Assembly: GCA_963281155.1 (NCBI GenBank)
Contig: CAUJLY010000001.1
Span: 1,674,001-1,738,000 of the forward strand
Length of the DNA stretch: 64,000 nucleotides
Direction of reading: 5' to 3'
Source of the DNA: Rhabditophanes sp. KR3021
Taxonomy: Eukaryota; Nematoda; Chromadorea; Rhabditida; Alloionematidae
Shown here one piece after another: positions 1 to 11,497 of this stretch. The notes under the pieces were generated by a model, which ran no database searches, was not told the DNA's origin, and was given only the letters and a program-made list of their open reading frames with translations. Numbering within the stretch: the first letter of the stretch is position 1; every line of letters begins with the position of its first letter. The translations under genes were made by a program, and so were the position numbers.

Positions 1-899
1 CGAACGGAAATAGCCTCAGTTGAACTAAATTTAGTTAAAGTAACAGTGGTGGTGCGAATAGGTAAAAGCCTCGGTAGAAACATCTTGTAATCAGTTCAAA
101 ATAGCCGTCAAGATATAATCTTATTTTTGTAATCATTCTTGTTACTTAAATACCATTCAGGAACAACTGATTATGATACCGGGAACTGACATATTATCCC
201 CCTTAAATCATATGATACATATTTTTTAATTTCTTAAAGTTGTTAAGCACATAAAAGTAGCATTGCAAAAAATGTCGGGGCTTAAATTCAACAAATTATT
301 AGTCATACAAAAAATAAGTAATGTCAAGTGGTATCATGTAAACTGTCCCTGTAAAAATTATAAATTGTCTTTATTTCGGAGATATTACTCATTAAATAAA
401 TATATTTTTGATTGAAATTAATAATTATGATGAAATTAAACTTGGTGATCATTAAAAAACGTTTAAATTAAATGTTGTTTCAAAAATAAATTTAAATTGA
501 GTGTAATTTCAAAAAATCAAATAACGCCCTGTTAATTAATGATAATAAGTTATATATCCAAAATATATGTTATCACTAAGCATATTTGCGTGAATTAATA
601 GAATTGTTTGAATTTTGGAGTTGACAATGTAAAAATTTTGAAAAGATAACTTTAAACAGGTGTAAATGACTTAAAATATGTATTAATTATTTATGTGATA
701 TAATTCTATAGCCGATTAAGCAGAAGGAATAGAACAACAGAGATAAGTGCAATGATTTTATTACATGTAGAAGAGCGAAAGTCGAGTCTGCCACATAAAA
801 ATGTTGTGCAAACTCAAAAAATTATAGCAATATGTTATAACAACAACATATTTGTAACATATAAGAGCTCGCCATTTTAATATCAGAATCTGTCTGATT
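1..899. other. AT-rich intergenic, left edge
   Basis: I see no coding potential, RNA gene or repeat here. It lies downstream of the minus-strand receptor that ends at 900, so it may hold its 3' UTR near 850-899; a gene to the left could also end in it. Confidence 0.4.
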
Positions 900-1908
900 T
901 TATTTTCGAATATTAATTACTTTATTTACAGGTATTATTATAATTGGTTTTGATTCATATACCAAATAAATAGATAAAATTGGTGAAAATACAAAATAAA
1001 ATAATGCGGGGAAAATTGCCATTTGTGATAAACTTTTGTACCCTTCTCTTGAAAAAGGAATTTTAAATAAAACTACAGAAAGACAGCAAAAGACGAATGG
1101 TGTCAAAGCTATAATAATTGGTGGAATTATCATTACATGAATTTTCATAACTGCTCTTTGAAGTTTTTTCGTCGTTTCAAATTGGCATTTTTTCTTCAAC
1201 TCTTTCAATTCTTGAGCTAGTGGATAATATCTCCATACTATAAAATATACAGGATTTATAATAAATGCTCCACAGAAATATAAAACCATAGAAACAAAAA
1301 AAGGATTCACTCGAGTATCATAAATAACTATTTCGTAATTTGAATTATTGTAAGATTGCAAAACATCCAGATCCTATTAAACTTTATATTAAGATATTAT
1401 TCTAAAACGTACTTTTGGAAACAATTTTAAAATTTCATCGTTATTTAAATGCATTTTGTATGAAAAGCAAACTAAGCCGATTGGAAGAATAACCCAAAAT
1501 AATATAAGAACAAATATTTCATATGTGTTCAGATAATATTTCGATTTTTTTTTACAAAATATATTATTAAAAATAATAATAATTAATCCTGAACAAAGAA
1601 CAATATTTCCTATCAAAGTTATAACCAAAATAGTTAAGATGTTGCATAGCCATCCCTCCAAACGAATACAAAATCCTTTAGCTGCCATTCCAAAGAAAGG
1701 ATACAATATTTGCACATTGAGAATATTCCCACTTATTACTGTAACACACGTTTCGTTAAATTTAATAGCAAGAATGAAGAAGGTAAAGATATCTTTTTTT
1801 GTGTGAAACAAAGAAATGGATAATAAGACAAAGCAGAATACTTATAGTTAAATTCATATAGCCAAAATATGAAATCAAATTCAAAAAAGTATCTTCACTG
1901 AACACCAT
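900..1908 (-). CDS. 7TM chemoreceptor, Str/Srh/Sri-like, with a frame break
   Basis: A multi-pass membrane protein read from an ATG at 1908 (MVFSED...), with an intron at 1374-1412 (GTACG...AATAG, phase 0). It is a relative of the receptors at 3736-4758 and 34770-35804: the first helix and loop, the aromatic-proline segment after helix 2, the cytoplasmic KKxCxFxT stretch and the following PPIIIALTP helix line up by eye. The reading frame changes at a seven-A run (1794-1800 on the plus strand); losing one A would join VSHKK to DIFTFF and restore a protein of about 325 residues. Nematode receptors of this kind sit in sensory-neuron cilia and detect odorants or pheromones; the ligand is unknown. 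It may be a recent pseudogene or a homopolymer sequencing error. An alternative start in the same frame exists at 1947. Confidence 0.65.
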
Positions 1909-3735
1909 TTTTTTATTAAATGAACACAAATGCACAACTTCAAACATATGTTTATGTACACAATTTCAGATACTGTGTCTAGCAGATGTGGGACAAGCAA
2001 AATTATGTAATTATGCATTTAATAATAACATAATGGTATTTGTATCAAAGTAAATTTTTAATTGTTTTGTTATTTTATTTCCATTTAACCACTTTTATAA
2101 ATAAATCATCTGATTTTCGTTCATGAATGATCGTTCCATTTTCACGTATATATGTTTAATTTGTTGAGTTCGTAAAATAAATATATAGATACCTTTTTAG
2201 CAAAAAAGACGGAGAATATGCATCAGACGGTAAATTAACTGTGATGAACTTTGAAAAGTTTGTTTCGAAAAATAAATTCCTAATGAGAAAAGTAACGAAT
2301 AAAAAATTATTTGTTGAAAATCACCAAATGAACGTTCATAAAAGACATAATATAAATACATAATTTGGTTCGTAATATACAATGTCGCTCGCTTGTTGAG
2401 CGAGTTTAGAAAAATATTTCTCTCAGAGCATAAATAAATTGGCCAAATGGATTATTTTTAAATTGAGTTTGTACAAAATTAGTGTTTCTTTACGATGCAA
2501 ATCTATTTTTGATTAATTTTAATATTTAGGTTTACTTGTAATAAATCAGTTTTTATAAAAGAATATTTTTGCCTCCCTGGTAGCTCAACAAATACTTTTT
2601 TCAAAAATCTGAAAGCGTAGTTCGACGTAGAATTCAATTTTGATCCAGAAACATATTAAAAGTTATTCTAGCACATCAGAGAAAAGTCTTTTGAACCATG
2701 ATACAGAAATCATATATAACATATTCACAAAAAATTGTTTATCAATCATGCATGACTCTTAATATAACTATTCAGATGGATGAAACATTTAATTGTTAGG
2801 ACAAGCGTTATACAGTATGTATATGCATGTTTATGTATTACTTTATTGGATAATATACTACTTGGAATTTTCTTATAGCTTCGTATAAAAGACAAACTGA
2901 ATGAGACTAAGGCGGTTTATTAAACCCAGTTTAAGGTTAGTATGCGTTCAGTATTCTATTTAGACTCTGTAAGCAAATTTTGGAATGAGACTTTAAAAGT
3001 TTCAAATATAATCGAAAATTAAGTTCGTTAATTATTTTGCCATGAGGAGACATGATTAGCATGCTTATCGTGTAATTATTTATAGACTTCGATACTGATC
3101 GATCCTTAAGTTAATATATAAAGGATGTTGTCATGTTTTTAAGGGATTATTATATGTTTGTGTTGGACGGAAGGTTGTGAGAACCGGAGCCAATATTATT
3201 TAATAAAAAGATATTAAGCTGTTGTGTAATTATTATTTAAGTAAAGGGGCCTAAAGTGTTAATAATAGGAAAACAGTTAGGAGTTTACGTCACATTTTAA
3301 TATTCGTGGTTGAAGTCTAATTCAAAGAAATGTAGAGGCTATATCAATACTAAGTATTTATCAAAAATATGATTAGTTTTGTATAATTAAATTCTTGCGT
3401 TGATAAGATTTTTGCTGCTATGATTACCATGTGTTGTAGCGATTGGGCTTTTAATTTCAAAGATGCTTTATAGTAACTTCTTGTATTTATCAAAATGCAG
3501 AACGGATTTGCAACTGGTTGACAACCTTTAATTAATTATAATTTATTTTCATGGTTCATATGAGCTCGAAATAAAGAAAAGAAGTGTTATTTAAAAAGAT
3601 CTTACATTGATAAATACACTAGAGTTCTTTCATAATTATATTAACTCAAGCTTGGAATAAAAACATTCAATTATATTATCAAAACCAGAACTTAATATTA
3701 AAACGGAATATTCGTATTTTAGTTATTCTTTAAAA
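1909..3735. other. intergenic, shared upstream region of two divergent receptors
   Basis: About 1.8 kb between the receptor pointing left and the one pointing right. I find only short open frames without family features. No tRNA or repeat was recognised. Confidence 0.4.
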
Positions 3736-4758
3736 ATGGATGACAACTTTTATGGACATTCCATCTTTACATTAGGAATACTAGGAGTTTTATTTAACGT
3801 CTTATCTTTCTTGTTGATTCACTTTAAATCTTCGAGTAAATCCGAATACATGACTAAATTAATAAAATGGGGAAGAATTCCTGAATTACTGATATGCCTT
3901 ATTTACGGAATTATTCTACAACCAAGAATACTTTTCCCTATCAACGGATTCATTATGAACATAAAATATTTTTCAATCCTAAACAATCCAATTGTTATAT
4001 CATACTTCACTATATTTGGTTTCACTTGTGCATTAGGAATCGTTGATTTTATATATCTGGCTGTTTTAACAAGGTACGGTATATTTGTAAGGAAGAAATT
4101 ATCTACATATATTCATTGGTTTGAAAAGTTCTTTATAATATTTTCTACCTTTGCAATGACAATGGCTGTTTATGCGTTTACATCTTCATTTGGTCGTATT
4201 TATTCAAACGAATTGGATGACGATCCGATGGTAAGTAGAATTCAATAAGTATAACACATTTTTTAGTACGCTGAACACCTTTGCCAATTCGATCCCAATA
4301 ATACAATAATATTCCTTACCGAAAAAAGTTCATCAAATCCCTGTCTAACCATTCTCATGATCCAATTATCAATAAAAATCCTATTTATTTGTTATGCCGT
4401 TCCTGGATATTACATTCCTCTGGAAGTAGCGTTGTACAAAAGCATTAAAGAAGCCAAATTCCAGACATCCCAAATTATAAAGAAAAATCTTGTTTACTTA
4501 AGAACATGCGTCTTTTTACCTATAATTACAGCTATAATTCCATTATTAGTGCCGTTTTTGTTTAGTAGTTTTCCTAATGTCATTTCCTTGAGTGTATTCA
4601 TTTATAGCAGAGATTTCAGTATGTTATGTCCTTTATTTTACTTCACAGTTTCACCTTTAATTCAATTAGTTTTTGTTTTCAAGAAAGAAATTAACAAATT
4701 GCGGAAGTTTAAGAAAGTTTACAAGAAAAAAATTGCTGTTACTAAATTTATTAATTAA
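3736..4758 (+). CDS. 7TM chemoreceptor, Str/Srh/Sri-like
   Basis: Two exons, 3736-4230 and 4267-4758, joined in phase 0 across a 36-nt intron (GTAAGT...TTTTTTAG), give 328 residues. It begins MDDNFYGHSIF and carries about seven hydrophobic helices. Helix 1 ends in FLLIHFKSSSK, followed by the LIKWGRIPEL loop and a PRILFPINGF motif, the aromatic-proline segment after helix 2 typical of the Str superfamily. The second exon holds the extracellular CQFDPNN...NPC loop and the late helices, then a lysine-rich cytoplasmic tail. The closest relative in this window is 34770-35804 (same start MDDN, same two-exon split after helix 4-5), with 900-1908 next. Expected role: ciliary chemosensation. The subfamily call is uncertain. 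Confidence 0.8.
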
Positions 4759-4776
4759 CCAGAATTTTAAATAAAT

Positions 4777-5889
4777 TTATTTATCAAGTATTCTTTTAAT
4801 TAACTCGAATGATTGACAGTCGGAATGTTGTTGAATAACTAAAGCAATATAAATTTGATTAGTCTGATTAAATGTAATGAAACTCACCTTTTTCTTGATA
4901 GCTCGATGGCTTGGTTTGGGTGTTGGCAAAGCAATCCTTTGAACAGATGTTGTTAATTTTGGTTTTTGAGTTGATGTTTTGCCACTAAGGAAGAAAAACT
5001 TCCAAATTTGATAGATTGGGATTAGTGAGGTGTAAAATATTTGCCATAATTGAAGGTAATGCATTATAATAATTTGTCTGTCGGGTTTGCTTTCCAAGAC
5101 TTTTGATATTATCATTGGGAATAAAGTCAAGGGGATTATGTAAAGGCAAAGTGGAACAGTTCCCTGAACTAATAGAATGTTGAGCATCTTTTGGTAATTT
5201 GTATATTGAGTAATAGAAAGTTTTTTCTTCAATCCATTTAACAATGTGTAGGAACGAGCAGTCATGTAAATAAATAGTATTATCCAGCCTGGATGATCAA
5301 TATATACAACAAATGTAGCCACAAATCGCACCCTATTACAATTATCTGTGAGACCCACACTTTCTGGAAAGTCTTCAAAATATTGCTCAAATTCAGGTAT
5401 TTTTTGTACTGCAAAGTCTCGAAATTGTTCATTAAAGACAACATCTATAATGGTTGCCGGTATGATAATAACAATATTCAAGACAGGTGTCAACGACAAT
5501 ATCTTGATAAATAAAATGAATTTAGGTGAAATATTTTTACCACATATTGCTTCATAGATAATGAATTGTTCGAACAAAATACAAACAAGTGAAAATAAAT
5601 AAGAATATGATATTACGGAAAACAGGATTCGAATGACTATGTCAGGTAGGTTGACATAAACACCCTCATAAAGCATGCCTTGTAACGGAAATAAATTATA
5701 AGGAATAGAAATGCTTGCATAAAGGACCACTTGACAGGTTTCAACTATTCGACCACAAATCATAATAGGAATTACTTTCTTCATAGATAATGGAGAATAT
5801 TTTATTAAGACAATTATAGCCAGCAAGTTTAGGGTCAACGAATATATTCCAACAGAAAGAAAGGCATATTTATGAAATTGTATATCCAT
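4777..5889 (-). CDS. 7TM chemoreceptor, Str-superfamily-like, single exon
   Basis: One uninterrupted frame of 370 residues from the ATG at 5889 (MDIQFHKYAF). Seven hydrophobic segments are visible. After helix 2 comes a YNLFPLQGML motif, the same aromatic-proline position as in the neighbouring receptors, and helix 3-4 contains FEQFIIYEAICGK. The extracellular loop before helix 5 is long (roughly residues 140-185) and acidic. The 3' end lies 18 bp from the stop of the convergent receptor at 3736-4758, so their transcripts must nearly or actually overlap. The lack of introns contrasts with Caenorhabditis receptors of these families, which usually have several. Ligand unknown. Confidence 0.75.
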   Translation of the reverse strand: MDIQFHKYAFLSVGIYSLTLNLLAIIVLIKYSPLSMKKVIPIMICGRIVETCQVVLYASISIPYNLFPLQGMLYEGVYVNLPDIVIRILFSVISYSYLFSLVCILFEQFIIYEAICGKNISPKFILFIKILSLTPVLNIVIIIPATIIDVVFNEQFRDFAVQKIPEFEQYFEDFPESVGLTDNCNRVRFVATFVVYIDHPGWIILFIYMTARSYTLLNGLKKKLSITQYTNYQKMLNILLVQGTVPLCLYIIPLTLFPMIISKVLESKPDRQIIIMHYLQLWQIFYTSLIPIYQIWKFFFLSGKTSTQKPKLTTSVQRIALPTPKPSHRAIKKKVSFITFNQTNQIYIALVIQQHSDCQSFELIKRILDK

Positions 5890-7613
5890 TTAGGCAAAAA
5901 TATTTAAATAAATAGCAGTTTAATAGTATTTTTGTGGCAACTTAAAATTCTAATAAATAATTAACAAATGCTCATTACATATTAAAATCACCTTTTATAA
6001 ATTGTAACCCTTTGAAAATGACGAATTCTTAAATAACCGATTTAATTTATAGATTTTCGTTGTGCTGAGAAACTAATTAGTATTAGTAACGACTATATTT
6101 TTATTAATTTAGAAAGTTTAACTTAATAAATCTTAACAAATTGAAAGGCAATTCAAGTAAATAATTTGTCTAAGTAAAGTGACAAAAACAAGGCCTGAAT
6201 ACAATGTTCTGAAAAATTAAACAGATAATATTATTGCCTGATGTATTTTCAGCATATGCCAATTCTGAATAATTGATGTTTTTGATATTTTTTTATTGAA
6301 TTTGAACTACAAAGTTTACGTGCTACAAGTATCCAAACGGTATAATTAGAGCAGACAAAATAAGCTTTGGAAGGTATAATTGGGAATTTTGAGTACATTT
6401 CGTTATCATGCATACTCATATTTGCAAATATCACAGTTCTGAAGATTCCACTAAGGACATGTGCTCTAGCTAATTAAATTTAGAACACTTTGATACATTT
6501 TTACACTTATGAATTCAATTGAAGTCTGTACGGAAATTGTAAACAATTTTAAAAAATAAACAGCATAACTAAAAAATTTAATCTAAACTAGATGTATTAA
6601 ATGTAAAACTTTAAAAGATCATATGAAACAAAATTTGCAAAAGTTACAACTCCTATTTATTTGATTATGGGAATAAAATAGTGCTTCAAAGATTACTTTC
6701 CTAAAATTTTATTTTTTGAGATTAAAAATTACTTATTCGATGTATGAGATGAACAAAAAATCAAGTGGTGGTTATTAATTATTTAAGTAGGTGTTTTTTG
6801 TTTACGTAATCATTTATAAATTATATCTGCTTTGAGTAATGTGAATTAATTGTGGCGTTTATGATAAGTTAATATTTTTTCGTGACTTAAAAAGAATCAT
6901 TTGACATTAAACATTTAATACCAGCAGCTTCTTCACATGGTCTCACCTCAATTTTTTATTATACAAATTGAAATTTAAGTGAGCAAAATGAAAATGAATA
7001 TTATGGTGATTTTGAGCCAAAAACAATTTACACAGAATTAAAATGTATTTTAAAATATTCATTTGAGTGTTAATTATTATACATAATAATTTATTAATTA
7101 AAAAATCACAATTTATTCATTCACGAAATACATCGCAGAAAGATTGACTTAAATGGTTAGAAATAATGCCCTTGTCAATGGTGGTTCAGTAAGTCTGAAA
7201 AGATAATCCATTTATGTGACTACTAACTTACTCGTTTGGCTTAGTAGTTTCTCTTTTGATCTACTTGAGTTCGCCTTGTAGTTAAACAATCAATGAATGT
7301 AGGCTTTCTTTTACCTCGAAGCCAATCATTACAAAGAAAAACAATTTTAGTTTCAATTGAGTTCCTTTTATTAAGATACACTTTAAATATCTTTAATTGC
7401 AAGTTATTCAAATGTTTGTTTTAAAAGATAAACGTATCACAAATCAAGATAAACTTTGGAGATTTAGGCATAGATAAATAAACTTTTATTAATAATATTT
7501 ATTATATTTCAGGGCAGATAAACTTGTCAATACGGAAGTATACTATATGAGAAAATAGTAGTGTCTAGGTTATAATTGGCATTAAATTTGAAGTTGTGAT
7601 AATTAGATGATAT
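5890..7613. other. intergenic
   Basis: About 1.7 kb of very AT-rich sequence. A 61-codon minus-strand open frame at 6249-6434 shows no family motif and is not called. I see nothing else supportable. Confidence 0.4.
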
Positions 7614-8634
7614 TTATTTCCAAGCATTATCGGTAATATGAAAATACAGTTCAGTCTGCATTTGCTGTCTTGCAACCTTAGTTTCACCCAAGAAGTTGTC
7701 GGCCGAAATTTGATGGGCTAATTCTTTACATTTAAATATCTTTTTTAAGGATTTATTTGTCGAAGATAGAAATAAAATGAACCATAACGGAATTGATATG
7801 GAAAAAATACTCAACACAAAGAATACTGGAATTGTGATTAAGCCCCTGCTAAGATATTTAAATTTGCACAAGACATGAATCAGAAAAACAAGGATACTCG
7901 CAATTGATATGGGTGTTACTGTCAAACAGAAGGCTTTTATGCTTTCAGCATTGGTGTTCAGCTGAAATCGTTTTGCCAGATTTTGTCTTCTTAACTTTTT
8001 GAATTGATAAAGCTCTTTCATTTTTGAGGTATAAAATGTAGAATGAAATTGAAGTTAGTATGGTTGACGTGAACCACAATGAAGTTGTATACAGTTCCTC
8101 AATAATTTCTAAAATAATTTGATACAATTATCAAAAGTGTGACTTACGAAAAGACTGATTGAGGATAATTAAATATGACACTATAATTGAAATTGAAGAG
8201 TACCAAATATATTTGCCAGCAAATTTCGAACTTTCATAGTCTGTAGCACGAGTATAGGCTTCATACCTTTCCAAGAACATAGGTATGGTAATAAATACTA
8301 TTGTTAACGAACCGAATTCAGCAATATTATCCAAAATAAAACTCAATGTTTTGTCAAACTTAAAGAATAGAATGCTGCCCAAATTAATTAAGCAACAAAT
8401 ATTAAATTGAAAACACGATATTCCGTAGATTAAAAATAGTACTTTTAAATTCGAATGAATCATAGCTTTTTTATGAATAAACAATTGAAAACAAATAGAA
8501 GTTGGTATTATTATGATTAGCAAAGCAAAGTAAATAGGAATCCAAATGTTATGAATTAATGGACTGAAGTCGTTTGAAGCGTCCATATCTATCAAAAACA
8601 TTTCACTTTGATTACGCAATTTTAATAAATTCAT
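7614..8634 (-). CDS. 7TM chemoreceptor, Sra/Srab-like, with a frame break
   Basis: Exon 1 (8148-8634) and exon 2 (7614-8108) join in phase 1 over a 39-nt intron. The product starts MNLLKLRNQSEM; the second helix follows a MIHSNLKVLFLIYG loop, and later the protein reads LAKRFQLNTNAES, the RYQ.EN-like cytoplasmic motif of the Sra superfamily (sra, srab, srb, sre). Between FYILYLKN and KELYQFKKL the frame shifts by one base, exactly at a five-A run (8021-8025 on the plus strand). Removing one A gives a continuous protein of about 325 residues. No alternative intron explains the shift. It is therefore either a young pseudogene, a polymorphic allele or an assembly error. Expected location: sensory cilia. 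Confidence 0.65.
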
Positions 8635-8876
8635 TATGAATCTTACAGACTGTTCTTCAATATATATTTCTTTTATAATAGTATATATTCAGACCTCAAT
8701 AGAAGCAGACATAAACACCATTTTGTAGGATAATATTTATTATAAATTAGTACATCAGCACATTTTTTAAAAGTTATTTATTTTCAAATACCAATTTTTT
8801 GTAATTAGACTTAAGCACTTACAACAAAAATAATTTAAATGGTAAAAATACTTAATCATCTAGATGACGCAATTAA

Positions 8877-9890
8877 TTACTTGACTGAATTTTTGCTTAC
8901 AACAATTGTGACCTTATGAACCGGCGCAACCTTATAAAATTTCATTATTTTAAATATCTTGAAATCTTGAACAATTCCTCGTATAGTCGGATTTAAAATA
9001 TAATACACAACTGAGTTCATTCCTTCAACGGCAATAGCTGCAACTAAGGAAATTCGGTAGAAAACATCATTTACTTCCATATCTTTAATTATATTGTAAG
9101 TGGTATTGCTGAAACATAAAATAATTGCATTGATAAAGACGGAAGCAAAAATAGATTTTGTACAATCTGTTTTTTGTCCACTGAAAGACATTTTATTTGT
9201 TTGTTTGCGAACGTGTAAATAAAAGCCAGCGAATGTTAAATAAGTAAATAATACAAAAAAAGCTGTTATATAGTTGCTATAATATTGCCACGAATTTTGA
9301 TTCTCTCCATCATCTTTGAATGGATACCCAAAGTAAGGATTATACAAAAAATGAGCTGACTTACTGCCAAAAAAGATTGTCGTTGTGGTAAAGAAAAAGT
9401 AAACATTATACACCAAAATAATCCCTATCCATATAAATACCTTTGCACCATCAAACATCCTTGCCTCAAGTCTTGGATAAGCAATAGCTAAGCACCTATT
9501 AACAGATAGCAAAACAGCATAACAACATGTCAATATGTAGAACAACAAAGTTGATTGACCGTGAAAGTAACTTAAAGTAACGTTTGAACAATAAATATGC
9601 CCTTTGAATGCTAGGATGCCTGGAATGATGCCACCAGGAAAGATATTGATGACTTCACACATTGAAATTGCTGTCATTATTCGGATTCCATTAAAGTGTC
9701 TCAATTTGTTGTCTAGCAAAGCTGCTAGACATATTAAATCGAGGATAAAAAATGTTGAGGAGTAGATGAAAAGGAAAGTTCCATAAATTGGATGTTTTTT
9801 TGAAGGATCGTCTATCATTTGTTGAGTAAAAAACGTACATGAATGGGAATGATTGTTAAATAAAAAGTTATAAATATTGTACTGCATCAT
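8877..9890 (-). CDS. 7TM chemoreceptor, Srt-like, single exon
   Basis: A single frame of 337 residues beginning MMQYNIYNFLF. The motif KKHPIYGTFLFIYSS before helix 1 is the HP-x-x-G entry of the Srt family, and helix 2-3 contains GHIYCSNVTLSYFHGQSTLLFY with the conserved loop cysteine. CYAVLLSVNRCLAIAYP ends helix 3, and the chain finishes with VVYYILNPTIRG, the NP-x-x-R at the end of helix 7. These features make the Srt assignment fairly firm. Two more Srt genes sit at 25.6-28.2 kb but are not close copies. It is intronless. Role: presumably odorant reception; ligand unknown. Confidence 0.82.
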   Translation of the reverse strand: MMQYNIYNFLFNNHSHSCTFFTQQMIDDPSKKHPIYGTFLFIYSSTFFILDLICLAALLDNKLRHFNGIRIMTAISMCEVINIFPGGIIPGILAFKGHIYCSNVTLSYFHGQSTLLFYILTCCYAVLLSVNRCLAIAYPRLEARMFDGAKVFIWIGIILVYNVYFFFTTTTIFFGSKSAHFLYNPYFGYPFKDDGENQNSWQYYSNYITAFFVLFTYLTFAGFYLHVRKQTNKMSFSGQKTDCTKSIFASVFINAIILCFSNTTYNIIKDMEVNDVFYRISLVAAIAVEGMNSVVYYILNPTIRGIVQDFKIFKIMKFYKVAPVHKVTIVVSKNSVK

Positions 9891-10127
9891 AAAGTTAAAA
9901 ATAAAGGTATTACAAGTTAATGCTTATCTGATTAATTGCCAATGCCAGTTTTTTTAAAAACACTCTTGGTTATGCCCTCTAAAAACATTTGTATCGTTGC
10001 TCTTTATTTGTGTTTTAACATCATAATTTATTTCAGGCAAAAACATGTTTATTGTTAAATATAAAATTTAGAATAAGTAAAAGTGTAAATTATTGTTATT
10101 AAAGTTAACCAAAGCATTTGGATCCAA

Positions 10128-10581
10128 CTACAAATTTGAGGTAATTAAGATGCTCCCATTTGGAATTTTTAAAAATTGTGGTGAATGCTGACAAGATTCA
10201 GAATAAGAAGAAAGATCGGTACAATCTAAGGATGGATAACTTTGTAGTTCGTCATCTAATGAGTTCATAATTCTTGGAAAGTTTTCTATAAACCAATTAT
10301 ATTAAGACATTTAAGTACTTACGCTCGACAGAAGAAATAATAATTTCTGGTGCAGCATCATAATTATTGAAAGAATTCTTAACTTTTAATTTAGGAATAT
10401 AAGAAGCAGCTGAATTCGAATTAATTCGATACTTATATCTTCTTTTAACAAATAAAAGTTTATAAAACTGTTTAACCAACCCAAGAAATAAAATTAAGAA
10501 TCCTAATATAATTAGAAAAGTAACAAAAATAAAACTTTTATTGCATATAACATTTTCAATAATTGTATTATTTAAAACCAT
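10128..10581 (-). CDS. small single-pass membrane protein, unknown family
   Basis: Exon 1 (10323-10581) and exon 2 (10128-10285) join in phase 1 over a 37-nt intron and give 138 residues. Residues 1-15 contain N-glycosylation-type sequons (NNT), residues about 16-36 form one strong hydrophobic helix (SFIFVTFLIILGFLILF), and this is followed by KRRYKYR, so the predicted topology is N-outside, C-inside. The cytoplasmic part is serine- and acid-rich (MNSLDDELQSYPSLD). I do not recognise it. The gene at 60745-61286 has the same layout (short extracellular end, one helix, basic stretch, acidic-serine tail, one intron), but I cannot show homology. It sits between an Srt receptor and the aminopeptidase. 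Confidence 0.6.
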
Positions 10582-11497
10582 ATCAGAATGTTATAAATAT
10601 TGAAATGCCACTCATAGTAAATACCAAAAGCTTTTTATTGGCAAAAATAGCTGAGATTATACGCCTGTCGAAAGGCATGACAACATGCTAATTGAAATAT
10701 CACTTTAATTGTATTTACAAACAAATCAAATCATTTTTCAATTAAATGAATGAGTTTTGTATCGTATTTGACACACAAATTTTAGCTGATGTCACACAAA
10801 TTTTGCTTTTATGACAAGATTAGCATCTATCTTTTATAAATAGTTGCTATTTTTCAATGAAATGATTTTGCCAAATCAGCATCTGTTCATTACATAAGAA
10901 ATTGCATCACTATTATATATTTATATACAATAAACTGATCATAAACAGAATTCTACTTGGAGATTTTATATTTTATGTGTTCACATCATTCTTGCACTAA
11001 ATGATAATACCCGGATACACTTAGTTGAATGTCGATCTTTGCTCGAAAAACATATTAATCTATTTATGGGCTATTTATCAGCAATTTTTTTATTATATAT
11101 TTGAATATTTTGGAGGTAAAATAGTCACTTTCATTAGATAGGAAGATAAAAGATTGACAGTTTTATATTTTTGATTCGTATTCATTTTAGCAAGCCACGT
11201 GTAAAGAGCCCGAGAACGGAAACTTATGTATATAAATAAATTTTCTTCTTTTTTTCGACCTATTTTCTTTTGTTTATCAATAAATCAAAGCTAATAACCA
11301 CAATAGAATACACGACCTTCCACCATCATTTCTTTAAACTATTTAGTAAACTAATCATCTACATATGTCACGTTTAAAATTACCATATTTACTAAAAAAC
11401 AAATCTCTCCGAATGTTAACTCACTCTAAATCTACATACAATGTGAGTATATAATCTAATCTGATTGCCACCTAATCGTGCCATTCCATCTTATAAA
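10582..11497. other. intergenic, upstream of the aminopeptidase
   Basis: About 0.9 kb between divergent genes. A CACGTG palindrome lies at 11196-11201 and a TATATAAATAAA stretch begins at 11228, some 270 bp before the aminopeptidase ATG. They are suggestive of an E-box and TATA-like element but unproven. Nothing else was recognised. Confidence 0.35.
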